Below, in pieces: positions 32,442-42,489 of a stretch of 64,000 nt of DNA. The DNA lies in NCBI GenBank assembly GCA_949825065.1, contig OX463856.1:15670948-15734947 (forward strand). The letters run 5' to 3'. The translations under genes and the position numbers were made by a program. The DNA comes from Odontocerum albicorne (Eukaryota; Arthropoda; Insecta; Trichoptera; Odontoceridae). Below the pieces are notes generated by a model. That model worked only from the letters and a program-made list of their open reading frames with translations, searched no databases and was not told where the DNA came from. The stretch's first letter is position 1. Each line of letters opens with the position of its first letter.

Positions 32442-32640
32442 CCGTAACGTAATTGCATGGGTCTGTCATGATTCTTGACCGTAACGTGAGTGCATGGATC
32501 CGTCCCACCACGGTTGAAGAAAAACGTGATTTCTCTTATAACGAAGTTACCTACAAACAAGCCCTGAAGATGAAAACTGTTACGTTTTCGAAACGTCGGT
32601 ATCATAAACCAAACCACGTGATAAAACACTCCTAAAGGCC
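32442..32640 (+). repeat. Repeat with 37-bp local duplication and hammerhead-like core
   Basis: CCGTAACGTAATTGCATGG at 32442 is repeated with changes at 32479 (CCGTAACGTGAGTGCATGG). Downstream, at 32564-32593, CTGAAGA is followed by GAAAAC/GTTTTC, a perfect 6-bp stem with loop TGTTAC, and then GAAACG. The 60-codon frame 32453-32635 over it is not recognised as protein. A Penelope-type terminal repeat is the likeliest source. Confidence 0.4.
32564..32594 (+). ncRNA. Hammerhead-like core motif with perfect stem II
   Basis: CUGANGA - one base - GAAAAC, loop UGUUAC, GUUUUC - GAAAC. The conserved bases of the hammerhead core are present with a perfectly paired 6-bp helix between them. Stem III and stem I are not clear: CGTCGGTATC follows. 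Confidence 0.35.
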
Positions 32641-32854
32641 TTATACAACTGATACGAAGAACCACTAAAGCATCAAAACAAATTACCAGAAATAGGTTAA
32701 GATACATGAATATATTAAACATATCTATAATAAAAACACATTACACATAATATAATTATGACAATTAGGACTTAACTTAACTGATGTGCGAAGAAGTGAA
32801 GTGCTACTTAAGCAATATTTTTTTTAATACCCATTGTATTGTTTAACAATTATG

Positions 32855-32945
32855 TTGTATACAGTAACATACAACCTGTAGAGTTTTTCTCTTCCGACAA
32901 AAAAATAATTTTATAAAGTCCTTACAAAAATTGACTCGACCAAAA
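32855..32945 (-). mobile_element. SINE tail fragment
   Basis: Plus-strand TTGTATACAGTAACATACAA, then TTTTTCTCTTCCGAC and a degraded linker: the 3' half of the SINE in minus orientation. Confidence 0.55.
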
Positions 32946-34114
32946 ACACATACTCTAAAGTAGCAATGAATCTTCTTTGAACTCCCTGGGAATGATAAAA
33001 TCATAAAAAGCAATGAAAAAAATGTTAATTTCCATTACTAACAAACTGGTCGACGTTCCATCCCCATCATCTTCCCACTTACATGCTTTTATCAATTTGA
33101 ACTTCGAGCCAGAATTTTCGAACAATGCTTTCAATGATTTTCTTCAGAAAGTTCTCAGTATTACTTACTTCCACCGCATTAAATTTTATATGGAAGGGTG
33201 CTTTGAAATTTCATTTGAAAATCATTTTATTATCATGCTTCACTGGAATTAATTAGTTCACTTGAAAAACATAATAAAAGGAATCAAAAATGTAAATTCG
33301 AATGGGTTCTAAATTTTCTTCTAATTTTCCAGATGTTTTAATCTCAATTCGATAAAGGGTTGGCCCATTTTTTTCATCTCATCTCAACCCTATCTTAGAC
33401 ACTGTCGACCGGATACCGTGATGTAAAGTTTGCTCAATATATAATATTTGAATATTTTTATGACATCATCTACTAGTTTAAAAAATTGTTATCCTTTTGT
33501 TTCGTAAAGGGTAAACTTAAATGATGACATACGTTTCAAGGGCGTTACATTTTTTTGTCCTACGGGATATATAAAAAACATTATTGAATATACCAAGAAT
33601 AATATATGCAACGCTCCCACCTAGCCAACCGTACTCGCGACCGCAACGTAATCATGTGCAGGATCTGGCGAGCGCATCGCGCATGACCATTATACGTCAA
33701 TTTCGAATTCCCCTCTTCTGTATATTTTCAAAATTGGAAGCCATACAGGTCTAAGAAAAGTTTTGTCATCTTTGTTGACGTTGTTTGGAGAATTTGTGGG
33801 TTCGATTGCTTCTTTGATGAATTGTGAAGAGTAGATTTGTGCATTACTTAATACACCCGATTACAACGAGAAACGGTGCACAGTAGCGATGCATTGTTCG
33901 ATTAATGCAGATTAATCCAGTTGACCAAGTCTTGACACACCTTGGTGTGTTCGGAAGTTATTTTCTGCGTTGTTCTTGACGTTTGTTCAATGTATATATC
34001 ATCACATTTTGACAATTGAATTTATAAACACCCGAAGATTCGATAATTTTATACAATACTTAAATTGAAGAATATTATTTATTTATATTAAACAAAAGGT
34101 TAAATCTAAATTAA
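32946..34114. other. No recognised gene
   Basis: A 79-codon frame at 33013-33252 (+) and a CpG-containing stretch at 33620-33700 are present, but neither is recognised. Confidence 0.45.
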
Positions 34115-34330
34115 CGGTGTTCGAGAATATGCCGTTTGAGGATAAAAACATTAATGCTAAACACAACTGGGAACAAACATCTGCAGATAGAGCCAAATGG
34201 TTTAAAACTGTTGCTGGTTATCATTAACGTAATGGAGAATGAAGACAGTCTAGCTGTAAGTACTGAATCTGCCTGCCTTATATGTAACAATATATGTCTG
34301 TCACAAATTGATCTCCGGTGGCACTAACAT
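34115..34330 (+). pseudogene. Non-LTR polyprotein C-terminal relic with zinc-finger remnant
   Basis: Reading with one frameshift gives HNWEQTSADRAKWFKTVA, like the W...A.DR..W...V segment near the end of RTE-like polyproteins. It is followed by STESACLICNNICLSQIDLR and WH, like the C-x2-C..C..SxIGL..H zinc-finger tail found in that protein group. Similarity is short and includes stops, so the call is tentative. Confidence 0.4.
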
Positions 34331-34954
34331 CAAGTACCCTAACCCCCCACTTTGTATTGTGCCTTATCAAATACCCGTCATATGTAATGAGCATTCATTC
34401 AATTTAGTATAGATACTCGTAGATATATTATGTTATTGTCAGTAACTTATTTATTTTTTTATTTAAAAAATGAAAGTGGTTTATTCACACCTCTTTTTTT
34501 AACCGAATTAAACATATATTTTAATATACGTGTTTATTGTTATATTGCATGTATAATATTGTATATGAGGATATGTGATAAGTTGTTAGCCAGAAACAAG
34601 TAAACATACGTAGAAAGGTGTGCTTAGGTTATTATTTATGTATTTTGTATAAACTTTATAACCAGGACCGTTTCTCTCTTTCTGAGCGCTCTGACTGGTT
34701 AAAAAGGCGTTGAACCACAGAATCTATTCAAAAGTATAGTACCACAAATAATTTTTATAATACTCAATATGAAAAAAAAGATCCATTTATTCTTCTCCGG
34801 TTGCAATCTGCTGACCATTATTATGCCAATATTTAATTTGCTGACTTAAACCTGGTCTACTTCAGTTGAACTTCACATGCTTTCATAATATGAGCAACTT
34901 CTTGCAACAAGCGAAATTAAGGCTTCATTTATATCATTATGTACGTTCTGTATC
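34331..34954. other. No recognisable feature
   Basis: AT-rich; nothing identified. Confidence 0.5.
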
Positions 34955-35045
34955 TTCTTTGTTATCACATTTTCGTTATTTACGGAACGATTATCAGATT
35001 TATTGACATGTGGGAATCTTTCCAAACCAATCAGATTGAATTTTA
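34955..35045 (-). mobile_element. SINE tail fragment, strongly diverged
   Basis: Plus-strand AGATTTATTGACATGTGGGA, then ATCTTTCCAAACCAATCAGA, corresponds to the GGCAATCTCTTCCAACCAACCAGA tail region. No head is seen. Confidence 0.45.
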
Positions 35046-35139
35046 AATAAATTAAATTGATTGTCAACGTGTGAACTCTTTATTTTTATATTAAATTCCA
35101 AAATATAAAAGAATGAAAAAAATACATAATATAAGCGTA

Positions 35140-35835
35140 TACATAATGAGATGTATGGACGTGGCAGAAACGAAAATGTGGATCTGTTTTCCCTGCCTAC
35201 CCCAATAAGAACATACTGTCTCTACTGAACCCACATACTGTCTCTATTGTATAATATCCTTAACTGTCCCGCCGCACCCTCTTATCTCGCCGAAAATTTT
35301 CAGCGTCTTTCCAATCATGGATTAGCACTACGCTCAAACAGATATTGTTTATTGGCCTTTCCAGTTCACCGCTCCTCTTTCTTTACGTCGTCCTTTACTG
35401 TCCATGTAGTGAGACTCTGGAATCAGTTACAAACCAATGCTAGAATTGTTCCGTCCTTGGCATGCTTTAAGAAGCGACTGAAAAAACTCTTAATTTCTAG
35501 TCAGTAAAATAACGTGTTTCATTCCTGATTTTTCTTTTCCTTTTGATTGATGATATCTCACTTTATATGAAAAATAATGTTAGGGTGATTGTCCATATTT
35601 GTGGGGTTCGTGAGCATGTTCTCGCGTAAATGTTTATGGATTTCGTGGGGATGGATAGTCATTTGAATGATTTATGTGACCACGTAACTTGCTTTATTTA
35701 CTTTTGTCTGGTTGGTTGGAAGAGATTGCCCCCTGGCAATAAGCCCGCCAGATTGTATTGCAATAAAAGTGTTACATAAATAAATAAAATAAATAAGAAC
35801 ATGGCAGGATGATGATAAATGTCGATATAAAAGTA
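35140..35835 (+). repeat. RTE-like LINE 3' tail, split by a LINE insertion
   Basis: 35140-35214 (GATCTGTTTTCCCTGCCTAC then CCCAATAAGAACAT) and 35803-35830 (GGCAGGATGATGATAAATG) together reproduce the plus-orientation 3' tail seen at 15.9 kb and 54.5 kb, of the form CCTACCCC..GGACATGGGCGTGATG. The tail-sharing LINE at 35215-35791 interrupts it exactly at the duplicated 11-mer. Confidence 0.65.
35215..35791 (+). mobile_element. 5'-truncated tail-sharing LINE with 11-bp target duplication, copy 2
   Basis: AATAAGAACAT at 35204-35214 recurs at 35792-35802, bounding a 577-bp insertion. An 86-codon frame (35247-35507) reads NCPAAPSYLAENFQRLSNHG, then LALRSNRYCLLAFPVHRSSF, then VVRLWNQLQTNARIVPSLAC and KKRLKKLL. 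This is the C-terminus typical of Jockey/CR1-like LINE RTs (hydrophobic RLWN.L..., FK.RLK.). The 3' UTR ends with GGTTGGTTGGAAGAGATTGC, CAATAAGCCCGCCAG and an ATAAATAAATAAA tail, the same end as the SINEs. RT catalytic core and endonuclease are missing. Confidence 0.85.
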
Positions 35836-36458
35836 TCAACAATTTAAAATCATTTATGGGCACTTCATTCCTTCTTACCGGATCTGATTAAAAAGGTCAA
35901 ATAACATGGAGGTGTTGAACTGTGAAGGCTTCGAATTTACACTTTGACCCGTAAGTTTAATTATTGTTTCTATCCAACTTTTTAACTCCAACCTATTGGA
36001 ATTAACTTTAATTTATTGCTACGGACACTTTTAGCATGTGTTATTCTTTTAAATAATCCTGTAGCTAGATATTTTTTTGAAGTTGTTTTAAATTTCACAC
36101 TTAATCCTTATAATGTGGCTGTCTAAGGATGCCGCTTTTAAATTGATCTGGTCAGGGCATATTGTTATATATTTAGATAACAGAAAAAATGGACTTTAAA
36201 GGTCCTTCAATAGGATCTTTAATACAACAGGTAAAAATTGTCAGTTACGTGACACGATGCTTTATATACCCTATTACGCTTTTTATATGCTAAATATCCT
36301 CAGTGAGATACAGGCAAAAGCCTAGTTTACTGGGGATACGACAAATGAAAGGCAACAAACCCAGATCCATTAAAATTATATGTCCAAATCAAATTACCTC
36401 TTGTTTTTTCTCAAATTGTGTATATTTCTTGTCATGTGTAATAATAAATAAATAAATA
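35836..36458. other. No gene; possible LINE tail end
   Basis: AT-rich. Near 36440-36465 GTAATAATAAATAAATAAAT resembles the A-rich end of a LINE, but no coding part is recognised upstream. Confidence 0.35.
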
Positions 36459-36535
36459 AATATACGTTACAACCTTGTGGGCTGGTTACCACGTAGCAAT
36501 TCCAGCCAACCAGAAATATGTTAAAGTGTTATTGT
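36459..36535 (-). mobile_element. SINE tail fragment
   Basis: Plus-strand GTTACAACCTTGTGGGCTGG, then AGCAATTCCAGCCAACCAGA and ATGTTAAAG: the tail of the SINE in minus orientation; the head is absent. Confidence 0.6.
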
Positions 36536-36690
36536 ATATTTCGGCCACTTTTAAATTTAGCTTACACCTCTTAGTCTGCTTATAAGCTCAGCTGTCAATT
36601 TGGTAATAACGAAAGTCGTCAATAATTTATATAACGCCAATTAGAGAGCTGGTTCCCTTAAAGACACTCTTACTCTAGATTAGACACATT

Positions 36691-37275
36691 AAAAATATTA
36701 TAAATTAAATAAATATAAGTTGAGTGTTAGGACAGACAGGTGATGATGAAAAAATATTATAAATTAAATAAATATAAGTTGAGTGTTAGGACACACAGGT
36801 GATGATGAAAAAATATTATAAATTAAATAAATATAACTTGAGTGTTAGGACAGACAGGTGATGATGAAAAAATATTATAAATTAAATAAATATAAGTTGA
36901 GTGTTAGGACAGACAGGTGATGATGAAAAAATATTATAAATTAAATAAATATAACTTGAGTGTTAGGACAGACAGGTGATGATGAAAAAATATTATAAAT
37001 TAAATAAATATAAGTTGAGTGTTAGGACAGACAGGTGATGATGAAAAAATATTATAAATTAAATAAATATAACTTGAGTGTTAGGACAGACAGGTGATGA
37101 TGAAAAAATATTATAAATTAAATAAATATAAGTTGAGTGTTAGGACAGACAGGTGATGATGAAAAAATATTATAAATTAAATAAATATAACTTGAGTGTT
37201 ACGACGGACAGGTGATGATGAAAAAATATTATAAATTAAATAAATATAACTTGAGTGTTAGGACAGATAGCTGAT
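36691..37275. repeat. 59-bp satellite, ten copies, with dimeric alternation
   Basis: TGAGTGTTAG recurs every 59 bp at 36721, 36780, 36839, 36898, 36957, 37016, 37075, 37134, 37193 and 37252. Units are almost identical, with the core TATTATAAATTAAATAAATA and GACAGACAGGTGATGATG. The base before TTGAG alternates between AAG and AAC: G,G,C,G,C,G,C,G,C,C. Copies 2-9 therefore form a 118-bp higher-order unit. Confidence 0.95.
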
Positions 37276-37737
37276 GTTGAAAACAAAAGTAAAATAGTAT
37301 CCAAGCTTTCCTTGAAATCACTTATCTTTTTAACAAGAAAAAGATCTTAACTTTCCGTTTTAAATTATTTTTATTCATCTCTATTCATTCATTTTACAAA
37401 AAAATTGTAAAAGGAATAAATATAGTACATTGAAAGTAAATATCACAAGAAAAAATTCAAACTAGAGCAAAGAGTAATGCAGTTTTGATTGCAATTAAAG
37501 TGAGCCAATGTCGAATTACTTTCGCTTCACGGAGTTGCATGCATATTTTTAAGTGGGCCCAGTTAGTTTTATGATTCCTCGGTTCAAGTTACGCTTTGCA
37601 ACAGTTCTTGAAAGTTTCTCCGCAAAATAAAACTTATTCTTGTAGGTAACATGTTGTTAGACTTTTGCTTTGCACGCTGCGTTTATATTATATCTTCTTA
37701 TATTGCGATAAAAAATTTCTTGAATACTTAGAAGTTT
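37276..37737. other. No recognisable gene
   Basis: AT-rich; nothing identified. Confidence 0.5.
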
Positions 37738-37991
37738 AACAAGTAAGGTTTTTGTAATTTATTTTTATCAAACACTTTTTATTCCACTTTTTTGTGACGG
37801 TATAACCCTACCGGTTTCAAGGCATTTAGTCTTGTTTGTGCTCCTCTGAAGATGAGGTGAAAGCCTTGAAACCGGTAGGGCTATACCATCACAAAAAAGT
37901 GGGATAAACAGTGTTTGATAAAAATAAATTACAATGTCTTTAAACCTCCACAACGTTAATGCCTTAACTATAAACAACAAGTAAGGTTTTG
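37738..37991. mobile_element. Penelope-type terminal-repeat palindrome with 15-bp target duplication
   Basis: AACAAGTAAGGTTTT occurs at 37738-37752 and 37977-37991. The enclosed ~224 bp is an inverted repeat: TATCAAACACTTTTTATTCC then ACCCTACCGGTTTCAAGGC on the left, and GCCTTGAAACCGGTAGGG then AGTGTTTGATA on the right. It equals the ends of the 23459-24135 element with the coding middle removed, plus the outer ACGTTAATGCCTTAACTATA segment. Confidence 0.85.
37846..37893 (+). ncRNA. Hammerhead-like ribozyme core
   Basis: CTGAAGA (CUGANGA) is followed by AGG..CCT, a 3-bp stem around TGAAAG, then GAAAC, GGTA/TACC as a possible stem III, and ATC fitting NUH. It is positioned exactly like the motif at 24022 in the other copy, with several base changes between the two. 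Stem I is weak. Confidence 0.35.
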
Positions 37992-38451
37992 TTTAACATG
38001 TCCGAAAATATTTTATAAGTGTCAAGAAATAATATTGTAATATTTAGGGTAATCTTTAATAAAATATTAAATTACTGAATAATTGCGTTAGACCAGTCTC
38101 GAGAGATCAAAGTAAAAATGGAGATGACATGAAGCTTAATTTCGTTTATTATGGTACAGGAAAATTTGATTTGATATAATAAGAATTATCAAGATGGTAT
38201 CTGGCGGCGGAGATGGTATAAATTGAATCAGTAAAATTGATTCATCCTATCGTTCAATTAAGCACATAGATACACCGTAAAACGCCTCCATTTCAAAGCC
38301 GTAGCCAGACAGACATTCAGCTCTGAAAAGATCTATTATAAGAATTCATTTTAAGAGCGTAAGGGAGAAATTCTTTAAAATAATAAAGCACGAGTATAAA
38401 TAAATGACAAAAAAATTTCAATTTTCCATACTTACTAATTATTATTTCATG
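37992..38451. other. No recognisable gene
   Basis: AT-rich; nothing identified. Confidence 0.5.
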
Positions 38452-39388
38452 TACGAGGGTCATCCAGAAAGTAAGGTTTAAACATTTATGTAGGATCGAA
38501 AAATGTTTGTATTTAATTTAAATTCACAGGATACTTCACAAATATAATATATTAAACTATTTTTTAACGTAATCGCCGTCGAAATCGAGACATTTCTGTA
38601 GTCGGGGCACCAACTTTTGTATTCCAGGGTCATAGACCTCCGCCGCCAGCTCTTTCAGCCACTTCTTCACAGCTTCCTCGACCTCCTGATCGTTGGAAAA
38701 TTGTTGGGGTGTAGTGACACACCCACGTCTCATCCGCTGTCACGATAGAGTCCAGATAAGCTTCTCTCTTCTGTGCAAAACGATCCAAAAATTCACGCGC
38801 GGCGGTCACGCGATTTTGACGGTGCTCCGGTGTGAGCATTGTGGGCACCGATCTCGCACATAACTTCTTGTAACCAAGTTTTTCCGACACAATATCACCA
38901 GGGAGACTTCGAGAAATGTCAGCAAATTCTTTGTGAATGTCGTCAAGCGTCACACGGCGGTCATTTTGCACTTGTTCATAATTTTTTTTCACAAGTTCGT
39001 CAGAAATCACTTCCTTGCCTCGTCGTGAGTATCAGTACGGCCTTCTCTGAACAACTTAACCCACTTCGTGACATATTGTCGAATCATCACATCACTATCA
39101 TAAACTTCCACGAGCTTTCGATGGATATTCGCGGCGGTATTGTATTGCAAAGTCAAAAAATGGATGACCGCGCGGATCTCGCACGAACGAGAGGTGGCGG
39201 GAGCGCGCGACGACCTCTCCATTGGAAGAATTTACTGCGACTGATTAAAATGGCTGACAAACACGCGGGACCAAACGAACTGACCGTTAGGATCCCCCCT
39301 ACACGCCAGGTGCACCAACTTCGAAACAAAAAATTTCCCTCGGCCTCAGGAGCCCTTGTAACCTTACTTTCAACATGCCCTTCGGATA
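38452..39388 (-). mobile_element. mariner-family transposon, internally deleted
   Basis: The terminal inverted repeat CGAGGGTCATCCAGAAAGTA at 38454 is matched in inverse, with changes, at about 39360-39386 (AACCTTACTTTCAACATGCC). A TA dinucleotide precedes the left end (38452-38453) and a TA is found at the right (about 39387). The transposase reads on the minus strand. About 0.93 kb remains of an expected ~1.3 kb, because the central part of the gene is missing. It is much GC-richer than its surroundings, suggesting later arrival than most relics here. Confidence 0.9.
38557..39222 (-). pseudogene. mariner transposase, frameshifted and internally deleted
   Basis: Start MERSSRAPATSRSCEIRAVI with the helix-turn-helix region (TAANIHRKLVEVYDSDVM, then KWVKLFREGRTDTHDEAR) is followed by a small deletion and frameshift near 39007. 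The frame then continues VISDELVKKNYEQVQNDRRV to LGYKKLCARSVPTMLTPEHR and TADETWVCHYTPT, which holds the first catalytic Asp. The next residues are FSNDQEVEEAVKKW-like, and the C-terminus CLDFDGDYVKK runs to a stop at 38557. The segment that carries the second and third catalytic Asp is therefore deleted. The protein could bind ends at most, not cut. Confidence 0.9.
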
Positions 39389-40283
39389 AACACATAGTTA
39401 CTTGAAATTTCACATAAATGGAGAATATATAACGTAATACTTAATAATAAAACGCGTTGGTAATCTTGTTCCATTGTACTTAGAGTTTTATTTATTGTTT
39501 CAGAAGCAGTCTCGAAAAACTTGATGCCTTTTCTTTAAAATTTAACTTTTTATATCTGCGATCAACTTTAAAACCAGTTATCTGCATGATATTGCTTTAA
39601 CCGTACTCATAGATCACATATTTTGACAACATCTGCATTTTTTTTTCGTTGTTCCACTTACGGGAAGGTTCGTATTTTTATATTTTGATTTTTTTTTGTT
39701 ATTATTATATGAACTCCATATTTTTCAAATTTTTTTCTAGTTTACGTATACAAGGGCGTGGGTTGAAAACTATCTGATGTCCCCGCGACCGATTTCGTCC
39801 TTTTTTTTAATGGGGATGTATGTCGATGTGACGATGTTATGAGACGAGCAAAAACTTTTTATAGCTTGTTTGTTGCATGTATATTTTTCCATTGGCGTAA
39901 CATATATGTGAATTATGAGATATATATTTATATAGAATATTGTTAATTAAAAACTTATCATTCATACCTTTTTATATTTTTGAACGCTTGTTTGTCCTTC
40001 GTGTGTTTTACATTGCCAACTCAACTTTTCCTCGAGTTATTACACATAGTTAAGAATATGTATATATATTTCGACATCTCGTAGCAACAACTATATTTCA
40101 TACGAAACTATTTATGTAGTTTGTTTTCATATCATGGCTAGAAAGTTATTAAACTTTGCTCGCTGAAATAGTAAAAGTTTTACAATTTCAGATTAAAAAG
40201 CGGGTTGCAGTTTGTATTTTCAAAAAGAGGAGGGAACTTGAAAAAAATTACCCAACATTGTTTTTTTTGGAAAAAAATTCATA
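39389..40283. other. No recognisable gene
   Basis: AT-rich; nothing identified. Confidence 0.5.
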
Positions 40284-40680
40284 ATTCATTCTTTCTACGT
40301 GACCGAACTATCTCAATGCCGATTTAAATATCTTCACCACTGTCTTCTTTCCATACGTTTTTTTTAAACCCGGTGAGTTATTGCCATATGGCAATCTCTT
40401 CCAACAAATCAGAAAGATGTTCTTAATGGGTCCTAAGTGACAACCAGAATAGATTCCCCCTTTTTTTCAAATCTGGGTTCCAGCGGAGATCGGCCCCTCA
40501 AACGTCCGGATCGGCAGACAAGCGTCTTACCACCAGGCTACGGAGGTCGCTTTCGTTCCAAACATTCTCATTATTTTGTCATACATTGTTTTACTTCATA
40601 TTCTACATAACGGATTTATCTACTTTTCATCACTTTTTTATGACTTTTAAGTTTCGCTTTCATATCCTTGTATCGGGATC
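40284..40680 (-). pseudogene. RTE-like LINE relic split by a SINE
   Basis: On the minus strand 40284-40345 reads VKIFKSALR then FGHVERMNYE, the FGHVERMN motif. 40560-40680 carries YESE- and YDKIMR-like remnants of the preceding part. The SINE at 40366-40549 lies between them, as in the 21-22 kb relic. Confidence 0.55.
40366..40549 (-). mobile_element. tRNA-derived SINE, nearly full length
   Basis: Minus-strand head CTCCGTAGCCTGGTGGTAAG, B-box region degraded (GGGGCCGATCTCC), linker AACCCAGATTTG and tail AGATTGCCATATGGCAATAA. Same subfamily as 22071-22250 by GGATCGGCAGACAAG and the ACCACCAGG head. Confidence 0.9.
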
Positions 40681-41109
40681 TTGATTCCGTTATGAGGAGC
40701 CAATTTGGCTTTCTCTAAAATGATCCGTTCGGTAAATATATTGTGTAACTTACCATTTTGTTTTTGCCGTCTGTTACACTTATTTAAATATCGAAATTAG
40801 CGTGACCCCCGATATGAACAACCTTCCAAGGTACAGAACTTCGTAGACTAGCTCTAATGGTTCCCTTTTCACTTGTATTTCTCTCATTCTTACTTCCTCT
40901 CTCAATAACTATGAGATCAAGTGAATACATTATGACAGAAGAAGAAATGTATTTAATACAGATGAGTATGAACTTAAGATCAATGTGCCAAGTCAGGTAG
41001 AAAAAACAACGCTGATATTGTTTGGACAAGTGGATGACAAAATACAGATATCTAATGCCAATTAATGATAAGAATTATTCAATCGCATAATATTAAAAAA
41101 CCTCTTATC
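40681..41109. other. No recognised gene
   Basis: The 81-codon frame 40784-41029 (-) is not recognised. The stretch may include degraded upstream parts of the RT relic that follows. Confidence 0.4.
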
Positions 41110-41770
41110 ATTCCTTATCAACAATGTTCAAAAAACAAAATGTATATTCTTAAGTCAACAATCTAATAGTGTACCTAACCGGGCGGCCTATTGAGAAAGT
41201 CGACAGTTTCAAATATCTAGGAAGCCTTATTAATCGTGAACTTAAACCAGATAGAAATGTTAGATGTTGAATTTAAACGGCACGTACAGGATTTTTCAAG
41301 ATATCAGCTTCTGCAATCGTAACTTAAATCCTAAATTTCAGCAAATCATGGTTAAGTCCCATATATGGTGTTTAAACATGAACCATGGACACCAGAATGC
41401 CAAATAAACTAAAATCATTCAAATGTGGATTCATCGGAGAAGGCTCAGAATTTTTTAATTTTATCTTATCTCAAACATCAAGGTGCTGCGTCGAGCAGAT
41501 GTAGAACGAGAGCTCTTAAATTACATAAAATACCGAAAGATTGTCTAACTGGGTCATACAGATATGAGAAAAATGCCATTACCTAAAATAAATATTTATT
41601 GACAAAATTGAGAGTCGACACCTAATTGGTAGAAGGCGCATGTCATGGTTACGCCTATCGCGAATGGTCAGGTATTCAGGCAGTTGAGAAGCTTTTTTGT
41701 GCCACCAAAGATGGAGATATTTTCATCACCAACGGCTGGGAGACCGAATATGACACACGAAGAAGAAAAG
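41110..41770 (+). pseudogene. Non-LTR retrotransposon RT C-terminal half, decayed
   Basis: Reading across frameshifts and stops gives, in order, RPIEKVDSFKYLGSLINREL, then TARTGFFKISAS, NPKFQQIMVKSHIW, then KVLRRADVERELLNYIKYRK, HTDMRKMPLPK and GRRRMSWLRLSRMVRYSG. This follows the VDSFKYLGS...W.CETW...RM.SWL.N.R.W order of an RTE/BovB-like RT after the catalytic core. It is the longest RT relic in the window, about 200 residues. It probably belongs to the same family as 31225-31510. Confidence 0.75.
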
Positions 41771-42142
41771 TAATGCAACAACGATTGTTAACCTATGATA
41801 CATCCTACGAGGTATTTCGATGAATTCTAGTCTATGATCGAGCTGAGTCTCTGTTAAGAGTCCAAATTATCCAAATTGGATGCAATGAGCTATCAATTCA
41901 CATACCTCATTATTCCATACAATTCACGTAGCTAATTAAAACTCGCTCTCAATATCGCTGTTCCAACGTGAAATTATACTGGACGCAAATCACGATTTGC
42001 TTTGAATAATTAACAGTAATTAAGTATTGACTATAACTCTCCGTTAGCCGAATACCTGATCTACAGTTAAAATAAAACATTTTCAATTTCACAATTGTTT
42101 CCAAATGTTTTTATTACTATAACGTAATTATTCTTTAACACT
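41771..42142. other. No recognisable feature
   Basis: AT-rich; nothing identified. Confidence 0.5.
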
Positions 42143-42240
42143 TTTCTTTATATGCAGTACAACTTGAATGGTTTATTGTCATGTGCTAATTTCTTCCAAC
42201 GAACCATAGAAGTGTTAAAAATCCTCAAATGAACACCAAA
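42143..42240 (-). mobile_element. SINE tail fragment
   Basis: Plus-strand TATATGCAGTACAACTTGAA, TTTATTGTCATGTGCTAATT and CTTCCAACGAACC match the tail in minus orientation; the head is not found. Confidence 0.6.
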
Positions 42241-42489
42241 TTTTATGAAGGTTCCTAGTCAGCTTTATGAAATCGTTTAACCTTTCCTTCCCTGTGTTGG
42301 GTATCTTCTACACGTTGCTTCTAATAACCATCAATATCTCTATAAATATAATAAATACAAGGTTAAGATTTTAGGTATTCCTCCATAATATATTTACGCA
42401 TTGATTAAAAAAATAATATTAATAATAATCAGAATTTATCGACTACATCGTAGGTGTTTTGTGAAGATCGGAAACAAATTCGCATTTAA

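Noticed and set aside
36691..37275. CRISPR-like array
   Set aside because: Units are contiguous and identical, with no unique spacers; it is a satellite in a eukaryotic genome.
38839..39405. 188-codon plus-strand ORF
   Set aside because: Antisense shadow of the mariner transposase on the minus strand.
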